DNA of 10,665 bases from Candidatus Parvarchaeota archaeon (GCA_027366075.1 DAHXLI010000024.1:1-10665); one strand, 5' to 3'; shown: positions 1 to 6,690, counted from the first letter of the stretch. Program-made: numbers and translations. The notes: a model not told the origin generated them from the sequence alone.

Positions 1-134
1 TCCCCTTGGTCGCGGATTTCGCGGACTTCCAGGCTAAACCCGGATATCACCCGCTCGTCGCCTGGTGCCTCGCTGCTGACGGAATACTCCGGCTCGACCA
101 CGGATCTCCTGAATCGGCCAGCCGCAGCATCAGT
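1..134. other. GC-rich bacterial-type DNA, gene content unresolved
   Basis: This stretch belongs with the GC-rich block that also carries the amidohydrolase tail, not with the AT-rich archaeal DNA that follows. On the minus strand the frame stays open from the TGA at 135-137 to the window edge. A GTG at 99-101 sits 4 nt after AGGAG (106-110) and could start a downstream gene reading VVEPEYSVSSEAPGDERVIS and onward. The plus strand is also open, with a short GYHPLV run that vaguely recalls IS1380-type transposases. I do not recognise either product and cannot decide the strand. Confidence 0.3.
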
Positions 135-431
135 TCACAGCTGAATCCCATACAGCGACGCCGCCGTCCCGCGCAGCACCTCCTCCGCAATCGCATCCGC
201 ACGCGCGCGGCTGACCTCGCCATCCCGCAGCATGCCGCTCAGCGCCAGCCCCAGCGCCTCGCGCCCATTCCGCGTCGCAATCCACGTCGTCTCCTCCCAT
301 CCCATCGCCTCCGACATCGGATACCCATCCGTCCCAAACATCACCTTGTCCGGGTACGTCTCCAGCCACTCCCGCAGCCATCCCGCCAGCGTATGCGGAG
401 GAAACGTCAGCGTCTCCTGCTTCTTCGTTGC
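135..431 (-). pseudogene. C-terminal fragment of a bacterial amidohydrolase-family protein
   Basis: The last ~98 codons of the reading frame that begins as aIF5B encode a different protein: PPHTLAGWLREWLETYPDKV, then MFGTDGYP, then W-E-E and a conserved run ending in AASLYGIQL. Phrases such as YP-DKV-MFGTD and a C-terminal LRGTAASLYG are typical of amidohydrolase_2-type (metal-dependent, TIM-barrel) hydrolases; I associate this version with Acidobacteria, from memory. The Asp of FGTD would correspond to the last metal ligand of the family. GC content is far above the archaeal DNA next to it. Only the C-terminus is present, with no start or N-terminal HxH metal site. It is best read as part of a separate bacterial gene joined by misassembly; recent transfer is a weaker alternative. 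Confidence 0.7.
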
Positions 432-1805
432 TTCGATCTGGACCTTTGCCGGGAGTCTTAGATTGGCAGTGCGTGCTTCAAAACGTCTTTTGTTTACATC
501 CTGTATAAATGTAGAATATCTTTCAAAAAGTTCGTATATAGAATTGGTGTTTATTATAGTGACGGCTTCTGACTTCGCAAGTATTTCTGTTTGTCTTTGG
601 ATCGGTACATTAAAGCATAATATTACATTATTATTCAGTCTTGCGGTCGTTATATCGTTTTTTGAAGGTTCGCCTATCTTTGTTTTTCCTATTTCTATAC
701 CGTTTGTAGCTCCGATTTTCTTTATAGCGTCTATGCTACCTATCGAATCCGCGCAGACGACTATGCCTCTGGCTAAATCGTCGTTATAGCCAACATTGGA
801 GTTATTTATTTCTGAGATTATATTTTCTTTTTCACTCTGATTTTTAAAAACTGATATAGAAGTGCCTATCATCGCTAGAGGGTCTTGCACTATAAGTCTT
901 ATTGGTGTTGCGGCTGAAGCCGATTTTATACTCTCGTACTTGCCAAAGTTTTCTCTGCTCTCTTCTAGCGGGATTAGTTTCATGATAGCTTTTATTTTGC
1001 TTTCTGCAGTAGCGTCTTTAGTCTGCATTATTATCTTATCGCCTATCTTTATCTCTCCAGAGTATACTATGGCATCGTAGACGGTACCCATGCCCTTAAC
1101 AACCTTCTCTTCTATGATAGCTGCCTGACTACCTGTAGATTTTTCCAAAGCGATATACCTTTGGCTTAAACCTATTATCATGACTATCAAGTCCTTTATG
1201 CCTATATTGTTTACCGAAGAAACCGGAATTATAGCCACTTCTTTCGTAAAATCTTTTATTCTATCATACCTCTCTGCCTGAAAACCATAATTAGAAATCT
1301 CGGAAACTAATCCGTATATCTTTTGGTCCAAGTTTTCGCTATAAGTCACCCCTTCTTTTTCAAGTAAATCTACGAAAGAAACATCTTTAACTTGTCTATA
1401 TCCTTGTACCGTGTCTATTTTTGTGAGGGCAATAAGAAAGGGGGTCTTATAAGATTTTAGTATTTCAATTGATTCAATTGTTTGATTTTGTATCCCTTCA
1501 GTGATGTCAACGGTTAGAATCGCCAAGTCTGCTATGGATGCGCCCCGTTCCCTCAGTGTAACGAAAGCTTCGTGACCCGGCGAATCTATGAATATTATAC
1601 TAGGTGTTTTTATTTCTACATTGAATTTCTTAAGTAAATCTGAAGCTATCTCATTTATGCGCTCCGTAGGAACTTCTGTCGCACCTATATTTTGGGTCAA
1701 CCCACCCGTCTCTCGGTAAGCAAAGAAGGTATCCCTTATAGAATCCATTATACTTGTCTTGCCTGCGTCTACATGACCAAGAAACGCACAAATCGGGGAT
1801 CTCAT
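135..1805 (-). CDS. infB: Archaeal translation initiation factor aIF5B (IF-2 family), truncated and fused to a foreign tail
   Basis: aIF5B is the ribosome-dependent GTPase that promotes subunit joining and initiator tRNA placement. The N-terminus MRSPICAFLGHVDAGKTS is the usual archaeal start. Visible motifs are G1 GHVDAGKT (10-17, with Ala where His is usual), switch I GGLTQNIGA with T37, G3 DSPGH (74-78), G4 TKID (128-131) and a G5-like VSS near 195. Beta-barrel domain II and the IF2 domain III region follow. Family similarity stops around residue 458, just after LPAKVQI, where domain IV (the initiator-tRNA-binding C-terminus) should begin. The last ~98 residues are instead a bacterial amidohydrolase C-terminus in much GC-richer DNA. 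Archaeal aIF5B is normally near 600 aa, so domain IV is missing here. The native gene very probably continues elsewhere in the genome, and the fused product is not expected to exist. An AGGT lies 5 nt before the ATG. Confidence 0.85.
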   Translation of the reverse strand: MRSPICAFLGHVDAGKTSIMDSIRDTFFAYRETGGLTQNIGATEVPTERINEIASDLLKKFNVEIKTPSIIFIDSPGHEAFVTLRERGASIADLAILTVDITEGIQNQTIESIEILKSYKTPFLIALTKIDTVQGYRQVKDVSFVDLLEKEGVTYSENLDQKIYGLVSEISNYGFQAERYDRIKDFTKEVAIIPVSSVNNIGIKDLIVMIIGLSQRYIALEKSTGSQAAIIEEKVVKGMGTVYDAIVYSGEIKIGDKIIMQTKDATAESKIKAIMKLIPLEESRENFGKYESIKSASAATPIRLIVQDPLAMIGTSISVFKNQSEKENIISEINNSNVGYNDDLARGIVVCADSIGSIDAIKKIGATNGIEIGKTKIGEPSKNDITTARLNNNVILCFNVPIQRQTEILAKSEAVTIINTNSIYELFERYSTFIQDVNKRRFEARTANLRLPAKVQIEATKKQETLTFPPHTLAGWLREWLETYPDKVMFGTDGYPMSEAMGWEETTWIATRNGREALGLALSGMLRDGEVSRARADAIAEEVLRGTAASLYGIQL

Positions 1806-1846
1806 AATAAACCTTTTAGTATTTTATAGAGTATGGATTATATGCG

Positions 1847-1856
1847 TATATTTTAA
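1847..1856 (-). promoter_or_regulatory. Candidate TATA box for infB
   Basis: On the minus strand the sequence reads TTAAAATATA about 45 bp upstream of the infB ATG. This would give a start near 1825 and a ~20-nt leader containing AAAAGGT just before the ATG. A second TATA-like element (TATAAA, 1823-1828) is closer but would place the start inside the gene. Assignment is tentative. Confidence 0.35.
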
Positions 1857-1883
1857 GCTTTTAACTCTGAAGAATCGAGCATT

Positions 1884-1897
1884 AAAAGTATAAATAA
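1884..1897 (+). promoter_or_regulatory. TATA box of the peroxiredoxin gene
   Basis: AAAAGTATAAATAA is a good archaeal BRE/TATA-like element centred near 1892, about 26 bp before the ATG at 1918. That spacing would put transcription start at or next to the ATG, implying a leaderless mRNA. No Shine-Dalgarno sequence is seen before the ATG, which agrees. Confidence 0.6.
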
Positions 1898-1917
1898 AAA
1901 GTTGATAAAATACTCTA

Positions 1918-2424
1918 ATGCTAACAATAGGAGAAGCCGCGCCTAGATTTTCCTGCAAAGCGTATGGTCCTTCCGGTAAAAGGGACGTAAGTCTTTCTGA
2001 CAATGCGGGTAAATGGCAGATTCTTCTATTTTACGTAACCGATCTTTCACCGATTTGTCCTATGGAAGTTATAGAACTTAACAAAGAACACGAAAACTTC
2101 AGTTCCCAAGGTTTCGAATTTTTGGGAATAAGTGTTGATTCTATAGAAGTTCATAAAAAATTTTCGGAAGAAAGTCTTGGCATTAAACTAAAATTCCCTC
2201 TGCTATCTGATACAGATGGAAAGTTGGGAAAATCTTACGGAGTATTCAACGAAGAAAAGAAAAATGATAGGCGAGCTACCTTTATAATAGATCCAGATCT
2301 AAAGATTAGATATTTCTGTGTTTCTGATAATAAAATTGGCAGGAGCACAAAAGAGATTTATAGGGTTGCTATGGCTCTTAAAAGCGGAGAAGCCTGCACG
2401 GTAAATTGGGAGCCTAAAGATTAA
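1918..2424 (+). CDS. Peroxiredoxin, AhpC/Prx1-type 2-Cys
   Basis: 168 aa thioredoxin-fold peroxidase predicted to reduce H2O2 and organic peroxides in the cytosol. The active-site stretch is FYVTDLSPICPMEV: the peroxidatic cysteine is C47, followed by the usual Pro and nearby Glu. The conserved catalytic arginine fits R119 in RRATFIIDP. The C-terminal GEACTVNW carries the resolving cysteine C160, as in typical 2-Cys AhpC enzymes (family pattern GEVCPxNW). Two departures are visible: the first Pro of the PxxxTxxC motif is Val41-equivalent (V40), and the Thr is Ser44. Two further cysteines occur (C13, C134). The gene is monocistronic and divergent from infB. Its stop overlaps the ndk stop by 4 nt. 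The electron donor is unknown, since no thioredoxin reductase or AhpF gene is nearby. Confidence 0.9.
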   Translation: MLTIGEAAPRFSCKAYGPSGKRDVSLSDNAGKWQILLFYVTDLSPICPMEVIELNKEHENFSSQGFEFLGISVDSIEVHKKFSEESLGIKLKFPLLSDTDGKLGKSYGVFNEEKKNDRRATFIIDPDLKIRYFCVSDNKIGRSTKEIYRVAMALKSGEACTVNWEPKD

Positions 2425-2972
2425 TTAAAAAATTCTTCTTCAAAGAGCTTCGTTTCTATCACAGCCCCCTCCTCATCTGAAGCGTGCACTAAGTTCCTTG
2501 TTGCTCTACGTTCTAGATTCGCTTTCAAAATAGAATCTTCTCCAAAATCTCCTCTTATCGTGCCATTTACTGCCATAGACGGGTCCGTCTTGCCTATAAG
2601 CTCCCTACCTTTAAGCACGGCATTTTCTCTTTCGAGTATCATTGCTATTACATCGGAGGAACTCATGAACTTTCTATTCCATTCTATAAGTTGTTCTCCT
2701 ATTTTGTAAGGATCTATCGTGCCGAAAAGTGTTTGTATTTCTTGCGCTTTGCCAGCCACGGTCATAGACTCTATTGTTTTTTTGCCCATCCCAGTAAGCT
2801 GAGTTTCTGTGCTTCTGTATTGTTTCTTTACAAGCTCCTGCGATAACCTACCTTTCCGTAATTTGACGATTGTAAATCCTGCTTCTTCAAACCTATTCAG
2901 AATTTTGCCAGATAATTTTCTCTCAACTGCATCGGGCTTTATCATTATAAGAGTCCGCTGTTTATCCGTCAT
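2421..2972 (-). CDS. ndk: Nucleoside diphosphate kinase, extended archaeal form
   Basis: The enzyme transfers the gamma-phosphate of ATP to NDPs through a phosphohistidine. The N-terminal TLIMIKPDAVER carries K12 of the conserved KPD motif. GTIRGDFG (137-144) holds the nucleotide-binding Arg. The catalytic histidine is H163 in RNLVHASDEEG, where most NDKs have N-x-x-H-G-S-D, so the Gly is Ala here. At 183 aa it is longer than the common 130-150 aa enzymes. The extra length lies between residues ~55 and ~105, around the usual Kpn-loop region, as in long NDKs I recall from DPANN-type archaea. The ATG overlaps the stop of the upstream 185-aa gene (ATGA). A strong Shine-Dalgarno match lies upstream, so translation is probably coupled. 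The gene is convergent with the peroxiredoxin. Confidence 0.92.
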   Translation of the reverse strand: MTDKQRTLIMIKPDAVERKLSGKILNRFEEAGFTIVKLRKGRLSQELVKKQYRSTETQLTGMGKKTIESMTVAGKAQEIQTLFGTIDPYKIGEQLIEWNRKFMSSSDVIAMILERENAVLKGRELIGKTDPSMAVNGTIRGDFGEDSILKANLERRATRNLVHASDEEGAVIETKLFEEEFFN

Positions 2973-3526
2973 TTCTTATCACCTACAGCGCCCTGCTGAT
3001 TTACTGATAAGCTAGAGTATGCCACATCTTGTGAAGAAAGTACTGAACATACCGTCTCCTGACTTTTTTTGGTTGTAATTCTCTTTCCCTCGGGCAAAGT
3101 TAATGTGGAGTAGTAGAGCGTGTCCTTATTTCCAGCACGCAAAAATTCTGAATCAAACTCGACTTCGTCTGATACGCTCATTGCCGCAGAGTAAGCAGCT
3201 CCAATTATCGCGTCGGTGTGACTCCGCCAGCCATGCAGATATCGTTTATCAAATGTCGCCTTTAGACGGGTGAACATGTCATCTAAATCTTTTGCTGAAA
3301 GATGTTTGTCGTATACGCTAAAGCCGAAAAAGTGTAATCGATCAGATATCTCCTCATAAAGATTGCGCACCGACCTGTCCATCTCCGTCTGGCTATTGTG
3401 AGGTCGTATCAATCTAGTCGACTCAAATACGGCTTTTATTATATTTGATTCAAGAGTGTGTTTTACAAGAGAAACGATCTCATTGCTGCCTAAAACGGCT
3501 TCTAAACCGCCTCTCGATTCTGACAT
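2969..3526 (-). CDS. Hypothetical protein, 185 aa
   Basis: I do not recognise this protein. It is soluble by eye, with no signal peptide and no membrane segment. Residues ~1-110 look mostly helical and charged. They include RSVRNLYEEISDRLHFFGF and a Trp/His-containing stretch (DKRYLHGWRSHTDAIIGAAY) that may be a conserved core. The last ~50 residues are polar, rich in Ser, Thr and Gln, and likely disordered; the only cysteine is in this tail. It forms an operon with ndk: the stop overlaps the ndk ATG as ATGA. A TATA-like box sits 28 bp upstream of its own ATG, so the pair may be transcribed separately from the GTPase gene that precedes it. No function can be assigned. Confidence 0.75.
   Translation of the reverse strand: MSESRGGLEAVLGSNEIVSLVKHTLESNIIKAVFESTRLIRPHNSQTEMDRSVRNLYEEISDRLHFFGFSVYDKHLSAKDLDDMFTRLKATFDKRYLHGWRSHTDAIIGAAYSAAMSVSDEVEFDSEFLRAGNKDTLYYSTLTLPEGKRITTKKSQETVCSVLSSQDVAYSSLSVNQQGAVGDKK
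2978..2984 (-). promoter_or_regulatory. Shine-Dalgarno site of ndk inside the upstream gene
   Basis: Minus-strand AGGTGAT is complementary to the 3' end of archaeal 16S rRNA and ends 5 nt before the ndk ATG. It lies within the last codons of the upstream 185-aa gene (A-V-G-D-K-K-stop). It supports the ATG at 2972 as the ndk start and contrasts with the leaderless genes in this window. Confidence 0.6.
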
Positions 3527-3550
3527 AATTTCTTATTATAGTATCTTGCC

Positions 3551-3558
3551 TATTTAAA
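3551..3558 (-). promoter_or_regulatory. TATA box of the 185-aa/ndk unit
   Basis: Minus-strand TTTAAATA, within AAATTTAAATAGG, is centred about 28 bp upstream of the ATG at 3526, in the 42-nt gap after the GTPase gene. It would give a leader of only a few nucleotides. No Shine-Dalgarno sequence precedes that ATG. Confidence 0.5.
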
Positions 3559-3568
3559 TTTTCTAAAC

Positions 3569-4597
3569 TTATAATATCTCGGCTTTTCCTACCACTCTTA
3601 AAACTCTTATCGGTAAGTCTTTATTTATCAGCGTCAACTTGTCTTCGCCATCAAAACAAAAATCCTTTTCTGCTTCAAATGAAGCTATAATCGTCTCACC
3701 TTCTTTTGTTATATTTGTAAGCGAAAGTTGCGGAGTCTGCCAATTGCATATAAGGTTCAACTTTACACCATCTCTTATTTCCTGTTTGTAAAGCTTGTTT
3801 ACGTGTATCTTTATCTTTCCATCTTTTACGGTTCTAAAGCTCTTTTGCTGTCTTACTTCTACCCCTCGCGGTAGGTCCCAAGGCCAAATTCCTTTTATTG
3901 CTATCCCCACCCTATCGCCAGCTTCTGCCGACTGCGATTCTTCTTGATTAATTTGTATGCCATTTACCGATATATCTTTTGTAAAGGGTAGCGGCGCTAA
4001 AATCCCTTCGGTGTGCACGCTTAATTTGCCGGTAGCCAAAGTGCCAACGGCAATAGAAAGGCCTTTAGATTCAAAGGCGTGATCTATAAGCAATTTGAAT
4101 GGTTTGTTTATGTTATTAGAATCGTAATTTAGGGCAGAAAGCTTGGCTCTTATGTCGGCTATTGTTTGATCGCTGTTTATATCCACCGGCATGACTTCAA
4201 AATTCTCCATTACGGTGCCTTTTAACAATAAAGCCAAGTTTTTAGCGAGTTTATCGACCTCGCCGCTCGTAGATATATCGGCTTTGGTGATGCATATCAG
4301 CCCCTGCTTTATTCCTATTGTATTCGCAAGTATAACAAGCTCCCCCACTTGAAAATTAATGCCTATGTCTGATGAGATACAAAATACTACGGCGTCGGAT
4401 ATGCTAAGTACAGAAGCTATAATCGTTGGGGCGTCCATGTCTCCCGGGGTGTCTATAAGCGTTATATTTTTGCCCCCGTATTTGAATGAAAAGAACGAAA
4501 CGTCCTCTTCCGCACCTTTTCTTTGTTGTAACTTATTTACAAGCGTAGACTTGCCAGACTTATATGGGCCTATAACACTTACCGAAAGCGAATTCAT
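3569..4597 (-). CDS. SelB/EF-Tu-like translational GTPase paralogue
   Basis: 342 aa, with a GTPase domain followed by EF-Tu-type beta-barrels. G1 is GPYKSGKS (10-17), G3 is DTPG (49-52) and G4 is TKAD (104-107). Domain II begins near residue 167 and shows the family pattern F-x-x-x-K-G-L-S-I-A-V-G-T-L-A-T-G-K-L, then A-G-D-R-V-G-I-A-I-K-G. The C-terminal ~90 residues fit a domain III barrel. Two oddities stand out. Only ~30 residues separate G1 from G3, so the switch I/G2 segment with its Thr is essentially absent. The DTPGH histidine that activates GTP hydrolysis is Asp (DTPGDM). It resembles SelB-like or EF1A-like paralogues annotated in archaea, with no SelB domain IV visible, so a selenocysteine role is not supported. 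A non-canonical ribosome- or tRNA-related switch is plausible. Function is inferred only. Confidence 0.7.
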   Translation of the reverse strand: MNSLSVSVIGPYKSGKSTLVNKLQQRKGAEEDVSFFSFKYGGKNITLIDTPGDMDAPTIIASVLSISDAVVFCISSDIGINFQVGELVILANTIGIKQGLICITKADISTSGEVDKLAKNLALLLKGTVMENFEVMPVDINSDQTIADIRAKLSALNYDSNNINKPFKLLIDHAFESKGLSIAVGTLATGKLSVHTEGILAPLPFTKDISVNGIQINQEESQSAEAGDRVGIAIKGIWPWDLPRGVEVRQQKSFRTVKDGKIKIHVNKLYKQEIRDGVKLNLICNWQTPQLSLTNITKEGETIIASFEAEKDFCFDGEDKLTLINKDLPIRVLRVVGKAEIL

Positions 4598-4617
4598 ATT
4601 GCCTTTTTAAGATTTGC

Positions 4618-4626
4618 ATTTAAATA
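4618..4626 (-). promoter_or_regulatory. TATA box of the SelB-like GTPase gene
   Basis: Minus-strand TATTTAAAT is centred about 25 bp upstream of the ATG at 4597, in the 37-nt gap after the broken zinc-ribbon gene. The spacing predicts a leaderless transcript beginning at the ATG, which supports that start. No Shine-Dalgarno sequence is present. Confidence 0.55.
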
Positions 4627-4634
4627 CTTTTTGT

Positions 4635-4983
4635 TCAGAAATTATTTCTTTTTTTTGGCGATCGGCTAAGAATAATTAAAATTCCCAATAAGTATATTAC
4701 TGCAGCAATAACAGACAGATACGACGATCCTAAGTTAGCAACATAAATCGCGGCTAAAGTAATCAGTATACCAAAAGCGACCAAAAGGCTAGCAACAAAA
4801 ATTTGAAATAACCTTAGAAGCTTAACAGCCGAAGGTTTAAGTCCTTTTGATAGTTCAAATATCGCAAATCTACGCATTTATGACACATCATGTAGTGATA
4901 ATGGCGAGTCTGATCGCGGTTGCCGAAGCGCCTGGAACAAAATGCCATCTAAAAGTTTTCTTACACTTTGGACAAGTTACTAT
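4635..4983 (-). pseudogene. Zinc-ribbon membrane protein gene broken by two frameshifts and lacking a standard start
   Basis: Three reading frames join into one sensible ~116-aa protein. Frame one (4983 to ~4906) encodes (I)VTCPKCKKTFRW and runs to TAIRL. After a shift near 4905, frame two gives HYHYMMCHKC. After a second shift near 4873, frame three gives RFAIFELSKG, two hydrophobic segments (about 26 and 20 residues) and a basic tail ending KKRNNF. The joined product has two CxxC knuckles (C4/C7 and C34/C37), so it is a zinc ribbon followed by two membrane helices. Adding one G at each shift (GG in place of G) would restore the frame. The expected start codon is ATA where ATG would give MVTCPKC. 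An 80-aa frame from the ATG at 4877 covers only the third part. The gene lies 12 nt after the rnz stop. Real decay and sequencing error are both possible. Confidence 0.65.
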
Positions 4984-4995
4984 TGTTTCCCTAAC

Positions 4996-5913
4996 TCATA
5001 TCCTGATCTTGTCTAGGTCATTAGGCAATAAGACTTCGGCAGCCAAGTGTAGTTTTTCTTTTAAATCTTTTATTTCTGAGCCGATTAACTTTGTATTTTC
5101 ATACCTTTGGCTTGTGTGGACAAGATATACTTTTTTTACGTTTGCCAGCTTAGCTATCTTTAATGCATCGTTTATAGTAAGGTGATAAAAACCGTGCGCC
5201 TTGTCCTGAAGGGCTGACGAAAATGTTGCTTCTATTACCAAAACGTCGGCATCTTTTGCAAATTTTATAAGGTTTTTTTCGTAGACCAAATCGGTTAAAT
5301 AAACCAGCGAAGTCCCCTTTTTAAAATAAGTAAATTCTTTTGCCCTTAAAAGTTTTTCTTTGTATTTTACGTTTTTCCCTTTTTTTAGGAGCTTTAGGAA
5401 CGGCCCTGGTTTTATCCCTTTCTTCTTCAAAAGTTCTTGCTTTATGTTAAAAGTATCCTCTTCTTTAAGTTTGTAGCCTAAGCATTTAACAGAATGTTTT
5501 ACGTTAATGCCGTATACCGAATATTTCCCTATTTTTTCTATAAGCGTTTCCTTTTTTAGGTTCAGTGAACGTGATTTTATCTCCAGATGCGGGTAGAATT
5601 TGTAGGTCTGTAAAATGTGCTTTACGCTTGCGTCCGTGCCGAGTGGCCCCGTTATCTTTATAGGTTCGGCTCTCCGCATCATGTTAAGACTTTGAATCAC
5701 GCCACCGATCCCAAGAGAATGATCTCCATGCCAATGGGTAACAAACAGATAGTCTATAGCGGGGCTAAGACCGGCTATTCTTATCTGTCTTTGGGTTCCT
5801 TCACCGCAATCAAAAAGCACTTTTTTACCATCTAGATTAAAATATATAGACGGGTGGTTCCTATTTTTTGTCGGAAACGCTGATGATGTACCAAGTAAAG
5901 TTACGTTATCCAT
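4996..5913 (-). CDS. rnz: Ribonuclease Z (tRNA 3'-processing endonuclease)
   Basis: 305-aa metallo-beta-lactamase-fold nuclease that cuts pre-tRNA after the discriminator base so that CCA can be added. It has FDCGEGTQRQI (34-44), the zinc motif THWHGDH (59-65, ligands H60, H62, D64, H65), H140 in VKHSVKC, D208 in YLTDLVYE (usually SGDT in this family), a likely H244 in YHLT, and H266 in LVHTSQRY. The length is typical of the short RNase Z form. The segment ~150-200 is Lys-rich and probably forms the flexible arm that binds the tRNA elbow. The ATG overlaps the end of tatD by 8 nt, so the two genes are co-transcribed. No Shine-Dalgarno sequence precedes it. The tRNA-Thr gene in this window lacks an encoded CCA, consistent with a need for this enzyme. 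Confidence 0.92.
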   Translation of the reverse strand: MDNVTLLGTSSAFPTKNRNHPSIYFNLDGKKVLFDCGEGTQRQIRIAGLSPAIDYLFVTHWHGDHSLGIGGVIQSLNMMRRAEPIKITGPLGTDASVKHILQTYKFYPHLEIKSRSLNLKKETLIEKIGKYSVYGINVKHSVKCLGYKLKEEDTFNIKQELLKKKGIKPGPFLKLLKKGKNVKYKEKLLRAKEFTYFKKGTSLVYLTDLVYEKNLIKFAKDADVLVIEATFSSALQDKAHGFYHLTINDALKIAKLANVKKVYLVHTSQRYENTKLIGSEIKDLKEKLHLAAEVLLPNDLDKIRI

Positions 5914-6652
5914 AGAATAATTTCTTAAAATTCATAAATATTTTTTCTTTTAGTTCTATTTGTTTTATGCCACGCAATGCGGATATATAATCTAATATTT
6001 TAGGTATATTTAACGGAGTGTTTAACTCATTATCTGGACTAAGTACTGGGGAATCAGTTTCTACAAACATGCGATCAAGCGCCATTTTTTTAATCAGATT
6101 ATCCCTCTTGAATTTGATAAAGCCGGTTGAAATACTCACATAAGCTTTTGACTCTACGGCCTTTGTGTATTGTGCTTGATTTCCCTCAAAATTGTGTATT
6201 ATGACGATTGCCTCAAAAGAAGACAAAATTTTAAGCAAGTCGTCCATAGCTTTTCTACTATGTATTATACAGACTTTTCCTTCCAATTCCGCAAGCTCAA
6301 GAAGTTCAGTGAATATCCTTTTTTGCGATGAAATTTGAAGTTCGTCTTTTCCCCTATAATCAAGACCTATTTCTGAGATTGCAAACGCTTCTTTTACGTG
6401 TTTTGCGATGTAATCAAAACTCTTTGAAACGTCTTCTTCGGTTGCGCTAGAGATAAAATTTGGATGTAGCCCTATACAGGGGAGAAAATTTGGATGTTTC
6501 TTTGATTCCAATAGTATTTTCTCATTGTCAGTCAGTTTTTCACCAGCGTTCAAGACCAAAAAATCTTTAAGTTCTTTTGCGAGCGAGTCCAGTTTGCCTT
6601 CGAATCTATTATCACTTAGATGCGCGTGTATATCTACGAACTTGGCTTCCAT
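5906..6652 (-). CDS. tatD: TatD family metal-dependent hydrolase (putative DNase)
   Basis: 248-aa TIM-barrel hydrolase. TatD enzymes are Mg-dependent exonucleases linked to DNA repair, and some members act on other substrates. The metal ligands are visible in order: H9 and H11 in VDIHAHLSD, E94 in SEIGLDY, H131 in IIHSRKA, H153 in IIHNFEG and D200 in VETDSPVLSP. The NTPLNIPKIL motif after the Asp is also typical. Length is slightly under the common ~260 aa. It is the first gene of the tatD-rnz operon. A TATA-like box about 33 bp upstream fits an almost leaderless mRNA, and no Shine-Dalgarno sequence is seen. The in vivo substrate in archaea is uncertain. Confidence 0.9.
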   Translation of the reverse strand: MEAKFVDIHAHLSDNRFEGKLDSLAKELKDFLVLNAGEKLTDNEKILLESKKHPNFLPCIGLHPNFISSATEEDVSKSFDYIAKHVKEAFAISEIGLDYRGKDELQISSQKRIFTELLELAELEGKVCIIHSRKAMDDLLKILSSFEAIVIIHNFEGNQAQYTKAVESKAYVSISTGFIKFKRDNLIKKMALDRMFVETDSPVLSPDNELNTPLNIPKILDYISALRGIKQIELKEKIFMNFKKLFYG

Positions 6653-6680
6653 TTGGGTTATGACAATAATATGGTGTCTT

Positions 6681-6690
6681 TATTTAATAT
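6681..6690 (-). promoter_or_regulatory. TATA box of the tatD-rnz operon
   Basis: Minus-strand ATATTAAATA is centred about 33 bp upstream of the tatD ATG. This predicts a leader of roughly 8-10 nt. It lies in the 80-bp divergent gap shared with the tRNA gene. Confidence 0.45.

Noticed and set aside
6..130. Plus-strand frame with a GYHPLV stretch resembling an IS1380-type transposase
   Set aside because: Only a few residues resemble the family, the rest does not fit, and the minus strand is equally open; too weak to call a mobile element.
130..461. Other long open frames over the amidohydrolase tail on both strands
   Set aside because: Arg-, Pro- or Gly-rich shadow translations of GC-rich coding DNA; the minus-strand amidohydrolase frame explains the region.
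3569..4597. Selenocysteine-specific elongation factor SelB and a selenoprotein system
   Set aside because: No SelB C-terminal domain, no tRNA-Sec and no SECIS-like context seen; the G domain is also atypical. Only SelB-like is justified.
4983..4998. In-frame read-through of the rnz TGA into the zinc-ribbon segment
   Set aside because: The frames coincide, but rnz ends at a normal family length and the zinc-ribbon family would start at the ATA/ATG position; chance phasing is likely.
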